The notes below the pieces were generated by a model, which saw only the letters and a program-made list of their open reading frames with translations, was not told the origin of the DNA and did no database searches. Shown one piece after another: positions 6,898 to 7,212 of a DNA stretch of 7,212 nucleotides. The stretch lies in assembly GCA_005240015.1 (NCBI GenBank), contig SBBV01000453.1:1-7212 (forward strand), given 5' to 3'. How positions within the stretch are numbered: position 1 is the stretch's first letter; each line of letters starts with the position of its first letter. The translations under genes and the position numbers were made by a program. The stretch is from Candidatus Odyssella thessalonicensis (GTDB lineage: Bacteria > Pseudomonadota > Alphaproteobacteria > Bin65).

Positions 6898-7212
6898 ATG
6901 TCTCTGCTGATCGAATCCGAGGGCCCGGTTTTCATCGTCACCATGGATCGCCCGAAGGCGCGCAACGCGGTCGATCCCGAGCAGGCCGAGCGACTGCGCG
7001 CGGCGTTCGACCGGTTCGAGCGTGATGACGACGCGAAGGTCGCCGTGTTCACGGGCGCCAACGGCGCCTTCTGCGCAGGCTATGACTTGAAGAGCTTCGC
7101 CGACCGCAAGAACGACGACGCGCGCAAGCTCGACTACGATCCCGAGGGCGAAGGCCCGATGGGCCCCTCGCGCCGCCTCCTCACGAAGCCGGTCATCGCC
7201 GCGGTCGAGGGA
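6898..7212 (+). CDS. Enoyl-CoA hydratase/isomerase family protein (partial, 3' end outside window)
   Basis: The first 105 residues of a crotonase-superfamily protein are present; a typical member has about 250-270. Recognisable are the first strand with MDRPKARNAVD (16-26), the oxyanion-hole segment GAFCAGYDLKSFA (56-68) and KPVIAAVEG (97-105), which leads to the second oxyanion glycine beyond the edge. The catalytic glutamates would lie in the missing part, so hydratase cannot be told from isomerase, hydrolase or racemase members. The ATG at 6898 is supported by GAGG (6887-6890) 7 bases upstream. The neighbouring methylmalonyl-CoA mutase suits a role in acyl-CoA catabolism, but the repeat between them and the intervening gene weaken any operon claim. 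Confidence 0.92.
   Translation, partial: MSLLIESEGPVFIVTMDRPKARNAVDPEQAERLRAAFDRFERDDDAKVAVFTGANGAFCAGYDLKSFADRKNDDARKLDYDPEGEGPMGPSRRLLTKPVIAAVEG

Overview
The window is GC-rich bacterial chromosomal DNA, densely coded on both strands with short intergenic gaps. The gene families (an alphaproteobacterial-style single-chain methylmalonyl-CoA mutase, a short HPHGDHFHVG protein, a truncated-hemoglobin lipoprotein) and two intergenic repeat families suggest an alphaproteobacterium, perhaps Rhodospirillales-like. The taxon is inferred from family resemblance only. No phage, insertion sequence, CRISPR array, rRNA or tRNA was seen.

Layout. Positions 1-145 are non-coding, with a perfect GC-rich inverted repeat at the left edge and one copy of a dispersed repeat. 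From 146 to 3658 every gene is on the minus strand. Read in transcription order (right to left) they are: an AbrB/MazE-type antitoxin and a Doc/Fic toxin overlapping by 4 bases; a small membrane-anchored protein and a glutathione S-transferase, also overlapping by 4 bases; a group 1 truncated hemoglobin with a lipoprotein signal and a good rho-independent terminator; a small histidine-rich conserved protein; and a two-helix membrane protein with a long coiled coil. From 3786 onward genes are on the plus strand: the complete B12-dependent methylmalonyl-CoA mutase, a membrane protein with a cyclic-nucleotide-binding domain, and the first 105 codons of an enoyl-CoA hydratase that runs off the right edge.

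How the parts relate. The mutase and the crotonase-family gene fit acyl-CoA catabolism (propionyl-CoA to succinyl-CoA and fatty-acid or branched-chain breakdown), but repeat elements lie between the plus-strand genes, so a single operon is not established. The toxin-antitoxin pair fires divergently from the mutase. The roughly 127-base gap between them holds a 14-base perfect palindrome overlapping a candidate -10 of the toxin-antitoxin promoter, and a candidate mutase promoter.

No clearly new multi-gene system is visible. Best second looks: the exported truncated hemoglobin with an apparently apolar distal pocket, the Popeye-like membrane cyclic-nucleotide-binding protein whose C-terminus runs into a repeat, the AbrB-Doc pair with its palindrome, and the S-x-Q variant of the mutase B12 motif.
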